This document shows positions 12,057-23,580 of a stretch of DNA of 64,000 bases, in pieces (position 1 is the stretch's first letter; every line of letters starts with the position of its first letter). The notes under the pieces were generated by a model. It searched no databases, was not told the origin of the DNA, and worked only from the letters and a program-made list of their open reading frames with translations. The DNA comes from Telopea speciosissima. Lineage: Eukaryota > Streptophyta > Magnoliopsida > Proteales > Proteaceae. The DNA lies in the NCBI RefSeq assembly GCF_018873765.1, contig NC_057926.1, positions 54,635,378-54,699,377 on the forward strand, read 5' to 3'. The position numbers and the translations under genes are program-made.

Positions 12057-12531
12057 AAGGAAGCTTGTAGGTAGTCAATGGCGGAAGATGCTTGCTGGCG
12101 CCTTCTTCTTTCTCCCTCTTCTTCTTCTCTCTCGATTTCCCCTGTTGTAAGGGAGAAAGGCTTTTGACTTTTAACTCTAATTAAAAAGGGTAATATCGTC
12201 TTTTTTTATATGCTATTTTAATAGAGTTAGTCACTTAAGATACGGTAGATAGAATCCTTAAAATATAGTGGGGACATTATCATTTTTCAAAACTTGGGTA
12301 CTGAATTGATATTAAGGAAACTTAGAAGGGAAGGGATGATATTTTCCCAATTAAAAATTCAGGTTTGATAAACACATAACTAAGAATACATACGACATAT
12401 ATTATACAACAAATGAGGCTCATAAGATATTGAAATCTCTTATGAAAGAGAACAATGTAGTTCACATAGAAAACAAAGAAGAAACATTACAACCATATAG
12501 CATAAAAAATATCCACAGATTTAGTGAAGGA

Positions 12532-14103
12532 TTAAGCAGAAACAATCTCCTCCATCCCATTTCCTTCTTCAGACTCGGCGGCATCACCGGATATTTCCTC
12601 AAGAGATTTTCCCTTGGCATCGGGCACCAAGAACGTAAACATCAGTCCCAAGAAGTCGGTTGCAGCAAGCATGTAAAATGTGTTTTGTAAACCGATGCCA
12701 GGTGATGTCCCTGAGGCATACACGAAGCCAAATGCTCCGACAATTGCCCCAGCTTTACCAGATGCTGCTGATATGCCGTGGCAAGTTGACCTAAATCTTG
12801 CCGGGAATATTTCCGCTGGCACCACAAAAGTTGTGGCATTAGGCCCGAAATTGGAAAAGAAGAAGGTGAACGCATACAGGACTAAGAAGCCAGCCTGGTT
12901 CCCAGAAGTCTTCCAGTGAGGGTAAGGAATGGCGAGTCCAAGCATGAAGACCATCATGAAGAAGAAACCCATCAACTGAATTACAAATCTACCAATGTAA
13001 TCAATGAAGGCCACCGAAAACCAGTACCCAGGAATGGTACCACAAAGAGCAATGATGGTTTGTGCCCTTGCTATCATGTACATCTCTTTAATTGCACTCA
13101 TGGTGTTTGCAGCAGGGAGCCAATTCACTGCGGTGAAGACATCCTTTTGGAATAGACTCTGACTGTAAAACGCAATGTCAAAGAAGAACCATGTTGTACA
13201 GGTTCCAAGTAAGTGAAGTCCATGTCGACGAAGGAATTCTTTAGAGAAAAACCCATATGAGTTGGAGGACGACATTGCCATTCTCTCCACTTTGTCTGGT
13301 TCTGCTTCCAACTCCACTTGCAACACCGTCGCCATATCTGCAGCTGCTTTTTTTGCATTATGGGCGACGAGGGCTGTGTAACGAGCGGTCTCAGGCATCT
13401 TCATACGCCAATAATAAGTAAGTGCTGCTGGAAGGGCACCCACCATCAATATTATTCGCCAGGCATAGTCGGCCTGTGGCACAGTGGAGGCGGCTGCGTT
13501 AACTTTGTAAGCCGGAGCAGGGTAAGAGGCGTTGAACGCTGAAGAAACGATGAGAGCAACGATTCCACTGGCTAAGTATCCAAAGCCTTGCATGGCGAAG
13601 ACTGCAGCGATGAAGGCACCTCGGGTCTTCTTGTTAGCATACTCGGACATAATGGTAGCTGACAATGGGTAGTCACCTCCAATACCAAAACCTAACCAAA
13701 ACCTGAAGAAACATAAGGTAGCCACCACTCCTTTGGCGCTGGAACCAAAGGAAAGGCCAGAGGCAATAGAGGAGACAATCATGAGCATAAGTGTGACACC
13801 ATAAACACGCTTTCGACCCATCTTGTCTCCCAGCCACCCAAAGAAGAGCTGGCCAGTGAGGGTGCCTATGAGTGCGACACCAGTGATGGCTGAGTTTGGG
13901 CCATTGGGTAATGTACCAGGGGTGGATGATCCAGGTTTGTAGTAATAAATGCGGCCAATCAATTTGGTGATGAGGCCAATACAGAAGAGGTCATAGGCAT
14001 CGGTGAAGAAACCCATACCAGCAACCACAATTGCAGTGAAGTGGTATAACTGGATCTTAGCCACATCAAGTGCTTTAAGCACCTGTAGCTGATCACTAGC
14101 CAT
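12532..14103 (-). CDS. High-affinity phosphate transporter, copy 2 (type A, intact)
   Basis: An uninterrupted, intronless 523-codon frame, the usual size for PHT1 proteins (about 520-550). It belongs to the major facilitator superfamily and should carry H2PO4- with protons across the plasma membrane, mainly in roots. Seen in order: a short cytosolic N-terminus; FFTDAYDLF (residues 32-40) with the two conserved Asp; the MFS loop motif [14 protein letters not shown] (89-102); the PHT1 signature [13 protein letters not shown] (142-154); a long hydrophilic central loop ([22 protein letters not shown]); then [17 protein letters not shown], with the Trp, Asp and Tyr of the family's phosphate site; and an acidic tail ending EEIVSA. 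The start is the first ATG after the TATA box. It differs from the B copies at [13 protein letters not shown] and [16 protein letters not shown]1BS and TATA are intact, so it is probably phosphate-starvation inducible. Confidence 0.96.
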   Translation of the reverse strand: MASDQLQVLKALDVAKIQLYHFTAIVVAGMGFFTDAYDLFCIGLITKLIGRIYYYKPGSSTPGTLPNGPNSAITGVALIGTLTGQLFFGWLGDKMGRKRVYGVTLMLMIVSSIASGLSFGSSAKGVVATLCFFRFWLGFGIGGDYPLSATIMSEYANKKTRGAFIAAVFAMQGFGYLASGIVALIVSSAFNASYPAPAYKVNAAASTVPQADYAWRIILMVGALPAALTYYWRMKMPETARYTALVAHNAKKAAADMATVLQVELEAEPDKVERMAMSSSNSYGFFSKEFLRRHGLHLLGTCTTWFFFDIAFYSQSLFQKDVFTAVNWLPAANTMSAIKEMYMIARAQTIIALCGTIPGYWFSVAFIDYIGRFVIQLMGFFFMMVFMLGLAIPYPHWKTSGNQAGFLVLYAFTFFFSNFGPNATTFVVPAEIFPARFRSTCHGISAASGKAGAIVGAFGFVYASGTSPGIGLQNTFYMLAATDFLGLMFTFLVPDAKGKSLEEISGDAAESEEGNGMEEIVSA

Positions 14104-14216
14104 GGCTTGCTACCTAGGACCAAGCTAGCTCTCTCTCTCTCTCCCCTTTTCCTTCCTTCCAAACAAGACAAGAAGACTCTAACAGTTATTGTTTTCTCTC
14201 TCGTTTGAATGGTATG

Positions 14217-14293
14217 TTTTTATAGTGTTTCTTCAGAGTTCAAAGTCTCTATAATTTATCGAGAGAATCTGGATCTCCATGTACGGAATATGC
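14217..14293 (-). promoter_or_regulatory. P1BS and TATA box of PHT1 copy 2
   Basis: GAATATGC at 14286-14293 fits the PHR1-binding consensus GNATATNC, about 185 bp upstream of the ATG. TATAAAAA lies at 14217-14224 on the minus strand, about 115 bp upstream. The same pair at the same spacing precedes the other copies. Confidence 0.8.
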
Positions 14294-15624
14294 TTCTTCA
14301 TAAGTCAACTTAAAAGAACATAAACCGTGTGTTGTGTATGGCATTCTACGGTCTTCAAAGTCGGTTAGACTTTTGGGATTTACGCTTCCATAAAAATAAA
14401 AAAAATTTATCTTTTGCCAATTTTTTATTTTATTTTTTTCATTTTTGGGTTCTATCTATCTTCAGAAAATTCTTAGAATTTAACCTAATCTAATTAATCG
14501 CCACATAAAAATACTTGGGCCTTATGTGGTGGAAAGTTTTGGCCTTGAACAAGTTATGTGGTAGCTCTAGCCATTGGATGACCGAGTTATATGTGTAGGA
14601 TTTGCTATTTGTCAAATTTCAACGTGTTAAATTAACCCTTGGTCATAACCCTTTAATTCAATAATCCACGCCCCTTATGTCTTATTGTATTGATATCTTG
14701 TAATTTGAACCATCCATTTTCAAAAACTTATTTTTATTGGATTTTGAAATTTGTAGTTGACTATGTGGCCAGATTTGTTAGGGCCAAAAATTACATGTGA
14801 GATGAACTGTTAGAGAACCTATGCTCTAGTATCCAATAGAAAAAATGGGGAGGGGGAGGAGGTACCTTTTAATATAATAAGAGAACTTGGGAACTATTCC
14901 TTTATGTGAATCATGCCATACTAAGCTATTGATTTACATCACTCAAAAGTTTTCTTATACATTTAAAATAAAAAAATAAAAAAAAAAAAAAAAAAAAATA
15001 GAAAGAAAGGATTTAATCTTAGGTTGATGTTTATAGTGAACGTTATGCATGAACAAAAACAATTCAGTCTTATCATAACAAAATAGTCAGCTACATGGAT
15101 CCTTTCCTTCAATCAATTCTATTCAAAGTCATACTTGATAGAAGATTATGCGTGTAACTTAATCAATTCCTGACGGAAGGATTATATTGTATATAGCACG
15201 TAATAGACGATAGCACACACCAAAATGTTATGGATGATTCTTTTAGTTATTCCCCCTACCTTTGGGTATAGCACCTATGAACAGGTGACATGTCATGCAA
15301 TGATTCCATCTATAGACTCTTTCTTTGTGTGCTTCAATCCAACTTGGATGGGTTGAAAAACCCTCAATGGTGCAACTAAGACAAATGCGTATGTGTTTCC
15401 CAGATAAAACAATTTTTTTTTGTTTTTCAAGTAGTAGTGGACTTTCCTACGTTACGTCTCTTTGAGTTCTACAAAGTTACACTTAAACTTGAAAGGAAAA
15501 CTTTCAAAGGAGAATTGGTAAAAGACACATGCACTCAAAAGATGAGAGAACTAGAAAAGGTATAATATAGTCAATAATAATGAAAAATAATGAAGAAAGA
15601 GAAGAATAAGAAAATGAAAGTATT
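14294..15624. other. Upstream flank of copy 2
   Basis: Non-coding flank that follows the copy 1 flank almost base for base by eye, with a run of A near 14970-14998. It lacks the hairpin found in unit 1 at 5106-5277. No gene seen. Confidence 0.7.
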
Positions 15625-15715
15625 GTCGTTATCGGAAATAGAGGATTGGAGATGGTAGTGCAAATCAATGTTTGGTTGTTGGTTATAGGAACCAAATTAG
15701 TCCATTTATTCAGTA
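15625..15715 (+). repeat. WRW block, copy in unit 2
   Basis: Same block as 5671-5769, with GAAATAGAGGATTGGAGATGG and GGAACCAAATTAGTCC. In this copy the frame has a stop just after the shared motif. Confidence 0.6.
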
Positions 15716-15721
15716 ATAATA

Positions 15722-15858
15722 GGAGTGTTGTTCTCTGTGCTGCAGCGCAGGCTGCGCCTAGGAATATGGGGGTGGGCGCAATGGCCACTCTGCCTCCCTG
15801 AGTGGCAAACCCATGTGCCTAGGCGCAGCCTGCACTGCGGCATAGAGAACATTCTCCC
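15722..15858. mobile_element. Hairpin MITE, same insertion as 5779-5914
   Basis: Arms and site match unit 1. Flanking 9-mers GTAATAATA and TTAATAATA differ by one base. It was inherited through the segmental duplication rather than inserted anew. Confidence 0.85.
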
Positions 15859-16054
15859 TTAATAATATTATATCTTATTTCTTCTACTTATTATTTTCCA
15901 AATGAACATATCCATACTATAAGTTATAAGATTATGGTTTCTATATGTATATTTCCTTTCATTTTTAATTAATCTAGATTGCGGGTTTGACTTATTTCAA
16001 ATTAATGTTTCTATCATGGGTAGAACTTTCCGGCTCTTATATAATGTAATAATC

Positions 16055-17155
16055 AGAGGCAATTTATTGGGCTGGGCTGGGCTGGGCCAGGCTTAGCGTG
16101 GGTTGTAAGGACCATGTATTGGTATGGGCCTAGGACCTGACCCATGGATCATGAAAAGAGATTGCCATATTAGGTGACGTTTCTTCAAAGGGGGTGTACC
16201 GGGGAAGGAGGCGTGGTGGGGAAGAGTTGTGCCGCGGGCAGAACTTGGCACATGAGTAGTAGTTTTTATTCCAATAGGGGAGAGAGAGGGGTTTCTAATA
16301 TATAAACCTTCATTTATACAGAACAAATGATACAACTCGGGGTTAAGCAATTCGTGTGCTTGATCCTTGCAAATTTAAATCTTAACGTAAACCAAATCTA
16401 AGAACGTGTAAACCCAATCTAAGAACTGATGTTACTTGAATTATTTAATCCAAAAGCTTAAGCTATTAGGCAGAGGCTCAACTGGTATATGAAGTTGTTG
16501 CGTCAAGAAACCGTCAGATGGATCCCCAAGGATGAAACCTGCAGAGAAGAACAAATAAGCAAGGGAGAGTCAGTCTTCTCCGGCAAGGTATTCTCTAATG
16601 CCTAAGTCTGATCTCTTTAGCAGCAGATAATTCAAGGGAATTCAAGGGAATAGGTTAAATGATTTTACCTGACCCTTAGGCCTCTTATTAATATGCCAGA
16701 CTAGGCAAAAGTTGAGCCTCACTTCAAGACGATGAGTCTTGCAATCCACGCTGAGCTTGTTATGATAAGTTGAATCTTATTAGAAGAGTATTAGTTGGAA
16801 AGTCCAGTTCTAATGGGAGTTTCTATTTTGTTGATTGGTGGGAGATCTTGTTTTGTTATAGGATACGTTTGTTGCTTTCTCTATGAGGATAGTAACCTCA
16901 CATGACTAAGTTTCTTGATCTGGGCCAACCAGGTGGCATGTGGGCATAACCCGACATATCGGATGTCGCTCCACATGGTTGTGGCCTTACCACATGTCAC
17001 GCTAGTATTGGTGAGCCTTTTTAGGTAAATCAGAAGTCATCCACCTGAACTGTTAGGAGAAGATGCCCGACTGTCATATATGAAGTCATTTATGGTCCCA
17101 AGCTTCAACAATGAGGGTTAAATTACTCCCTAACACCCCCTTATGTGTGGCTAGC
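16055..17155. repeat. Duplicated array-flank block, copy 2
   Basis: GAGGCAATTTATTGGG block followed by the TATTAGGCAGAGGCTCAA stretch shared with unit 1, ending with TTACTCCCTAACACCC as in copies 0 and 3. Confidence 0.7.
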
Positions 17156-17159
17156 TCCT

Positions 17160-18867
17160 CATAGTTGGCCATATGCATAGCACTTGTGGTCCCTCATAAT
17201 TGGACATTTTGTGGGTATTTTTTGGTAGAAACTGTTTGTGGCAAGCAAGCGAAGTATAAGTATAATCTGTCGGCATGCCCAGGCAAGTCAGGTCAGAGAC
17301 TCGATCAGAGCAATTTCATCATATATGTAGAACGATTGCTGCATCTTAGTGCTTAGGAGGAGGCTGTGGCAACCTTTCACACCGACCAAGGGCTTCCTCG
17401 ATCATCCTCTTCTGATTGCTCGCAGCCATTACTTTGAGGATTGTGAGTTTCATGAGGTTGAAGGATCTCATCTAAGATAGCACATATGAAACATTGTAGT
17501 TGCAGATGTGCTGACATGATTTTGGAGAAGGTCGTTGAGATAGAGGAGGAAGAGAAAAGAGTCGGGTTGACTTTAACAATTGCAAACCAGAAGTTACTTA
17601 ACTAAAACCTGATTCCTACTTTTGTCATTTACAATGGGAGGAAGGGTTTTTATGAAAATAAAATTAAAACGTGATTGACTTTGAGATGTACGTTCACGTA
17701 CAGATGATCCATTCTCCTCAAGAGAGAGATATTGTACTTTGTTATGGGCAAGGGTATAAAAAAATGGTTACAAAATCTATTGTAACTGACTTAGTTACAA
17801 AGAGCTTTACCCTTGGCTTAAAGATATGGTAAATACGTACCTCTCCAAAAAAAAAAAAAAAAAAAAAACTTATTGGAATTGTTTGAATGACAGCTCTATG
17901 GTCAAATGTCTTTAGAATGATGTAATGTTCTTTTGATTGCTCTCTATCTATTTTCTAAAAATTAAGTCGGGATAAAATGGAATTTAAAAAATGATTGAAA
18001 GAAATTAATCATAATGTCATTTTCAAGATTTGTCCATGTTACACATTTTTTTTTTATTTTTTTATTTTAATTACATATGTGAAATGATAAGTTTTTCCTT
18101 CACTCAAAAGAAGAAGTGTGTTTTCTACCAAAAAAAAGAAGTGTTAAATTAAGAGAGAAAAAAAATATAATTATAGAAAATTCCATACTTAAAAAGATAA
18201 AAAGTTTTAAAGTGCCAAAGTAAGGGAAAAGGATGAGCTAGATTTTTATTTTTTTCCCTTCTTTTTGGGTGGGAATCATCTTGAGGCGAGGAAGAGAGTG
18301 AAGTAGTCATGATTTTACTTATGGGCATAGGGATTGGTTGACACCGATATGATTATGATCCGAATCAGCCCATATCGGACGGTTTTACCTCTATATTTAA
18401 ATAAAACCAGTTTTATTTAAATTTTAACCTTTTTGTCAGTGACCTTGGATCAGCATTGTATTGGTTTCCAACGATACTGATCTGATACCAAGTCCTCAAA
18501 CCATGCATGGATGTAGTTGATTAATTGGTACCTGTAATCCCTGTAATCCATGTGAATGAGACTCTTTTTCAGATCTATTCCTGTCTAGTCTTCAGTTACA
18601 GGGGGAAGACACACTTACCGTCATTTGAGTTGCTACTTGATAAAGCTCACTCTATCTTAGAGATCTAGGGGCAAATACTCCATAAAATGGAGGTGTGAAA
18701 GCTGCAAGTTGGTCCGGCTTGGTTTGCAATGCATTCAACTGCTTTTAACTCAAACTTTTCAAATGTTTAAAAAATGGCCGTTGGATTGTTCACTTTACAC
18801 GTGTCATGTGCAGAGTCCAGGACCAGAAGATGGCTACTATTGTGGAGGCTGTAGAAGATCTGAATCT
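17160..18867. other. Intergenic, partly duplicated, no gene recognised
   Basis: The first 100 bp match the sequence after the flank block in unit 3 (31210-31310). Around 18180-18310 there is a diverged match to 1611-1760 and 19660-19800. The rest (17350-18100, 18320-18860) shows no open frame or motif that I recognise. Confidence 0.5.
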
Positions 18868-19024
18868 GTTTCTTCACCGACTCCTATGACCTCTTCTGGT
18901 TTCCCTCGTCACCAAATTGCTTGGCCGCATTTATTACTACACACTTGGATCACCCAACCCTGGTTCCTTACCCGCCAACGCTAACGCAGCCATCAGTGGT
19001 GCCACCCTCGTTAGCCACCTCTTT
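18868..19024 (+). pseudogene. PHT1 relic fragment (plus strand)
   Basis: About 157 bp match codons 31-87 of the intact genes (TTCTTCACCGACTCCTATGA, then CGCATTTATTACTACACAC and CTAACGCAGCCATCAGTGGT). One base is missing just after the codons for YDLF, so the reading frame is split. It points the opposite way from copies 2 and 3, between which it lies. It ends exactly where a TGTTGGGG LTR begins at 19025. Its sequence (for example [18 protein letters not shown]) is more diverged than any other copy, so it is an older family member. Confidence 0.85.
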
Positions 19025-19377
19025 TGTTGGGGTTGGGTGTGTCTTGTATTTCTGCGGGTTCACATAATTTTAATTGGTTTGTATTTGTAATTGGGATAGG
19101 ATTTAGGTCAATTACATGGACACAACTAAAGTTGTAATTATGTGGGGATTAGGGTTTTGGGTCCTATATATTGCCTCTGTGTGGAAGACCCAGGTCATAA
19201 ACAAAGGAGAATACTTTGTGAGATGAAGAGTGGTGTAGAGATTTTTTCAGGAAATAGTAAAAACTCCCTGGTTTTTTCGAGTAGATGTAGGCAATCTTCC
19301 CGAACCACCGTAAATTCCTTGTGTTTTATGATTGTTTGCTTGAGTTTTTCCTCATGGTTGTGCATTCGTCCCCAACA
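19025..19377 (+). mobile_element. LTR of a Ty1/copia-like element (fossil)
   Basis: 353 bp bounded by TGTTGGGG and CCCCAACA, followed after two bases by TGGTATCAAAAT. That resembles the initiator tRNA-Met primer site of plant copia elements. Leader-like sequence follows to about 19990, with no coding region. Broken remnant; a shorter relative is at 1192. Confidence 0.75.
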
Positions 19378-20200
19378 AGTGGTATCAAAATAGATTTGGC
19401 ACATTGTTACAGAGTGTGCACAGAGATCTGAAAAACGAATGGTGTGCAAGGAGAAGAAGAAGGTACGAGTCCAAATTTTAATTTCAGATACGTGAAGGGA
19501 AAGAAAAATCGGATTGTTGAAAGGAGAGTTCTTACCCGATTGAAGAGTGGTCATAGAAGGTGATTTTACCAAAAAAAAAAAAAATAGTGAAAGAGGCTTG
19601 TACAAAGTGATATGAAGTGCTTAAACATTTAAGGTGAGTTTTTTTGGGGAAAAAATTAGAGAAAATTCCATACTTTAAAAGACAAAAAATTGAAAGTGCA
19701 TGCCTTGAGTGAGGGTAAAAGATGGCCTAGATTATGGGTTTTTTTATTTTATTTTATTTTATTTTATCTTTTGGATGGGTGTCATCTTGAGAGGAGGAAA
19801 CTAGAGAGTGATGCAGTTGATTAATTGGTATCTGCCATCCTTGTGGATGAGACTCTTTTTAAGATTTACTAGACACAATTGCCATCATCTAAGTTGGTAT
19901 TTAATAAAGCTCGCTCTATCTTAGAGATCAAGGGGAAAATACGTTACAAAATGGAGGTGCGTAAGCAACATGTGGAGGGTGGCTTGAGGGAGGGGGGAGG
20001 GGTTGGGAGGGTTTTGTAAAAATCTAGTTGAAAACAATTTTAAGTAAATACCTAAGGATATAGTGTAATGACCATATGAATAGGTTGCCCAGTCCTATAC
20101 CTAGTCGAGAATGATTTTAAGTGAAAAGCTAAGGACATCCATAGCCCATCAATAATTACACATAATATATAAACTAAAAATTAAATTAAAAAATTCAGGT
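19378..20200 (+). repeat. Leader of the LTR fossil and duplicated 3' flank
   Basis: Non-coding sequence shared with 1328-2180, including the purine-rich GGAGGGGGGAGGGG tract and the AACGATTTTAAGT-type stretch. It runs into the 3' flank of PHT1 copy 3. Confidence 0.6.
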
Positions 20201-20379
20201 TTGATGAACACATAACTAAGAATACATACGACATATATTATGCCACAAATGAAGCTCATAAGATATTGAAATATCTTACGAAAGAGAACAATGTAGTTCA
20301 CATAGAAAAACAAAGAAAAAACATTACAACCATATAGGTATAGCATAAAAAAAAAAAAATTCCACGGATTTATGAAGGA

Positions 20380-21943
20380 TTAAGCAGCAACAGTCTCCTC
20401 CATCCCATTTCCTTCTTCAGACTCGGCGGCATCACCGGATATTTCCTCAAGAGATTTTCCCCTAGCATCGGGCACCAAGAACGTAAAAATCAATCCCAAG
20501 AAGTCGGTCGCAGCAAGCAAGTAAAATGTGTTTTGTATACCGATACCAGCAGGTGCGTTCCCTGCGGCATACACGAAGCCGAATGCCCCGACGATTGCCC
20601 AGACCTTACCGGATCTTGCCGATATACCATGGCAAGTTGACCTAAATCTCGCTGGGAATATTTCCGCCGGCACCACAAAAGTTGTGGCATTAGGCCCAAA
20701 ATTGGAAAAGAAGAAAGTGAACGCATACATGACCACGAAGCCAGCTTGGTGCCCAGTCTTCCAATAAGTATAAGGAATGGCAAGTCCAAGCATGAAGGCC
20801 ATCATGAAGAAGAAACCCATCAATTGAATTACAAACCTACCAATGTAATCAATGAAAGCGACCGTAAACCAGTACCCAGGAATGGTACCACAAAGAGCAA
20901 TGATGGTTTGTGCCCTCGCAATCATGTACATCTCTTGAATTGCACTCATGGTCCGTGGAGCAGGGAGCCAATTCACTGCGGTGAAGATGTCCTTCCGGAG
21001 CAGACTACGATCGTAAACGCAATGTCTAGGAAGAACCATGTTGTGGAGGTTCCAAGTAAGTGAAGCCCATGTCGACGAAGGAATTCTTTAGAGAAAAACC
21101 CATATGAGTTGGAGGCCGACATTGCCATCCTCTCCACTTTGTCCGCTCGCTTCCAACTCCACTTGCAACACGATCACCATATCCGCTGCGGCCTTTTTGG
21201 CATTCCCGGCGAGGCGGTGTAACGAGCGGTCTCGGCATCTTCATACGCCAATAGTAAGTAAGTGCTGCAGGAAGGGCACCCACCATCAATATTATTCTCC
21301 AGGCGTAGTCGGCCTGTGGCACAGTGGAGGCGGCTGCATTAATGTCGTAAGCCGGAGCAGGGTAAGAGGCATTGAATGCTGAAGAAACGATGAGAGCAAT
21401 GATTCCACTGAATAAGTATCCAAAGCCTTGCATGGCGAAGACTGCAGCAATGAAAGCACCTCGGGTCTTCTTGTTAGCATACTCGGACATTATGGTAGCT
21501 GACAATGGGTAGTCACCTCCAATGCCGAAACCTAACCAGAACCTGAAGAAACACAAGGTAGCCACCACTCCATTGGCTGTGGAACCAAAGGAAAGGCCAG
21601 AGGCAATAGAGCAGACGACCATGAGCATAAGTGTGACACCATAGACACGCTTTCGACCCATCTTGTCACCGAGCCAGCCAAAGAAGAGCTGGCCGGCTAG
21701 GGTGCCAATGAGGGCCACACCAGTGACGGCTGAGTTAGCGCTGTTGGATAATACACCAGGGGTAGTTGATCCAGGTGTGTAGTAATAAATGCGACCAATC
21801 AATTTGGTGATGAGTGAAACACAGAAGAGGTCATAGGAGTCGGTGAAGAAACCCATACCAGCAACCACAATTGCAGTGAAGTGGTATAACTGGGTCTTCG
21901 CCACATCAAGTGCTTTAAGCACTTGTAGCTCTTCCCTAGCCAT
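20380..21943 (-). pseudogene. PHT1 phosphate transporter, copy 3 (type B, frame broken)
   Basis: The frame from the ATG at 21943 is open for about 236 family codons, through [23 protein letters not shown] and [13 protein letters not shown]. It is then lost at four small deletions within 21000-21240 (1, 4, 2 and 1 bases by comparison with copy 4). After about 21000 the other half is again open to the stop at 20380. The coding sequence is type B and shares WKTGHQAGF (one codon shorter than copies 4 and 5) with copies 6 and 7. The last few codons (METVAA region) and the 3' flank are type A. It is either a young pseudogene or a gene with clustered sequencing errors. Promoter P1BS and TATA are intact. 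Confidence 0.9.
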
Positions 21944-22045
21944 GCTTGCTACCTTGCTACCTTGCTACCTCTCTTCTCAGACGATGGATCAGTTATTGTT
22001 TTGTTGATAGCCTTCTTCTTGCAACAATCACTTAGAATGGTATGC

Positions 22046-22129
22046 TTTTATAGTAATTGTTGCTTCAGAGTCGAGTCCAGAGTCTCTCTGTTACTCAAGA
22101 GGATCTGGACCTCCATGTACGGAATATGC
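22046..22129 (-). promoter_or_regulatory. P1BS and TATA box of PHT1 copy 3
   Basis: GAATATGC at 22122-22129 fits GNATATNC. TATAAAA lies at 22046-22052 on the minus strand. Position relative to the ATG is as in copies 2 and 4. Confidence 0.78.
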
Positions 22130-23535
22130 TTCTTCACAAGTCAACTTAAAGTTGCAAGTGCAAGTGCATGATGCACCAATCTATCTTTTTTTTTTTGTTT
22201 GTTTCATTTTTGGGTTCTATTTATCTTCAGAATTTAGCCTAATCTGATCGCTTCATACAGATACTTGGGCCTTACGTGGTGGAAAGTTTTGCCCTTAATG
22301 AAAACCTTTATTTGTATCAAAGTCAAACCCTAATCTCGGTTAAACAAAACAGAAGAGGAATATTTTTCTTTAGATTTTAGTGTTTTCTTGTTTTTCTTTA
22401 TTATTATTATTAACAAATATTATTGAAAATATCATCATCATCATTATTATTATTATTATTTCTTAAAAATATTAATTAAGATAATGGTTCTTTTCATTGC
22501 TCATGAAGGAAGCCTTTTCTCAACAGCTCTAGTGCTTTAATCCAAAATAGAATTCATCAATGAAAGAGAAAATATCAGGTACGTACCTAGTTGTGCTACA
22601 TTGAATCATGATGTGGTAGCTCTAGCCATTGGATGAAAAAGTTATGTGTAGGATTTGCTTTTTGTCAAATTCCAAAGTTTTAAATTAACTCTTTAATTCA
22701 ATAATCCATCCCCCCTTTTGTCTTATTGTATTGGTATCTTGTAATCTTAACCATCCATTTGTTTTCATCCATTTTCAAAAGTTTGATTTTTATTGCATTT
22801 TGAAAAAAAAAAAAGGAGGGGGGGGGTGAAGGAGGTACCTCTTAATATATAATCTCATAAATATTAGCATCATATAAAATGCCATCATAATAAGAGAACT
22901 TGGGAACTATTCCTTCATGTGAATCATGCCATACTAAGCTATTGATCTACTTCACGCCAAAGTTAGTTTATACATTTAAAAAAAAAAAGAAAAGAAAAAG
23001 GATTTAATCTTAAGTTGATGTTTATAGTGAAGGTTATGCTTGAACAATAACAATTCAGCCTTATTGTAACTAAATAGGGTCAGCTACATAGATCCTTGCC
23101 CTCCAATCAACTCTATTATAAGTCATACTTGATAGAAAGTTATGCGTGTAACTTAAATCAATTCCTGACGGAAGGGTTATATTGTATATCACGTAACAGG
23201 CCATGGCACACACCAAAGTGTTATGAATAATTATTTTACTTATTCCCCCTACCTTTGGGTGTAGCACCTATGTAGGAATGGCATGTCCATCCATAGACTC
23301 TTTCTTTGTGTACTTCAATCCAACTTGGATGGGTTGAAAAACCCTGGATGGTGCAGCTAGGACAAATGCATATTTGTCTCCTAGATAAAACGATTTTTCG
23401 GTTTCACAATTTGTAGTGGACTATCCTACTGTATGCGTCTTCGAGTTCTACAAAGTTATGCTTAAACTTGAAAGAAAAACTTTCAAAGGAGAATTGGTAA
23501 AAGAAAGAACATTCAAATGAATGAAGTGCAATAAT
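22130..23535. other. Upstream flank of copy 3
   Basis: Array flank with ATT microsatellites near 22400-22460 and homopolymer runs near 22805. It aligns with the flanks of copies 1 and 2 up to the LINE insertion point. No gene seen. Confidence 0.65.
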
Positions 23536-23552
23536 GTGTTTATTGTGTACAC
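23536..23552. repeat. Left target duplication of LINE 1
   Basis: GTGTTTATTGTGTACAC, repeated exactly at 29543-29559. The uninserted site is visible in unit 1 near 5570-5587 (CTTTATTGTGTACACATAC). Confidence 0.92.
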
Positions 23553-23580
23553 TTAGACTGATGATGATTCATGTGTAACT

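Larger units (their letters stand above)
7046..12345. mobile_element. Inserted segment absent from other units (MULE-like?)
   Basis: The array flank stops at about 7045 and resumes at about 12350 (TTAAAAATTCAGGTTTGATA, as at 20180). The right end, read on the minus strand, starts GGGAAAATATCATCCC, which resembles a Mutator-type end. I found no matching left end. The segment holds a U-box gene fragment and a later copia insertion. A short open frame at 7169-7441 has no recognisable motif and low-complexity composition. Confidence 0.45.

Noticed and set aside
12916-13542. Plus-strand open frames opposite copy 2 (and equivalents opposite every other PHT1 copy)
   Set aside because: Antisense shadows of the transporter frame. 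They repeat in every copy and have no motif of their own.
17165-17660. Possible coding stretch with Ser-rich and acidic parts
   Set aside because: No frame stays open, no recognised domain, no homologue in the sister units.
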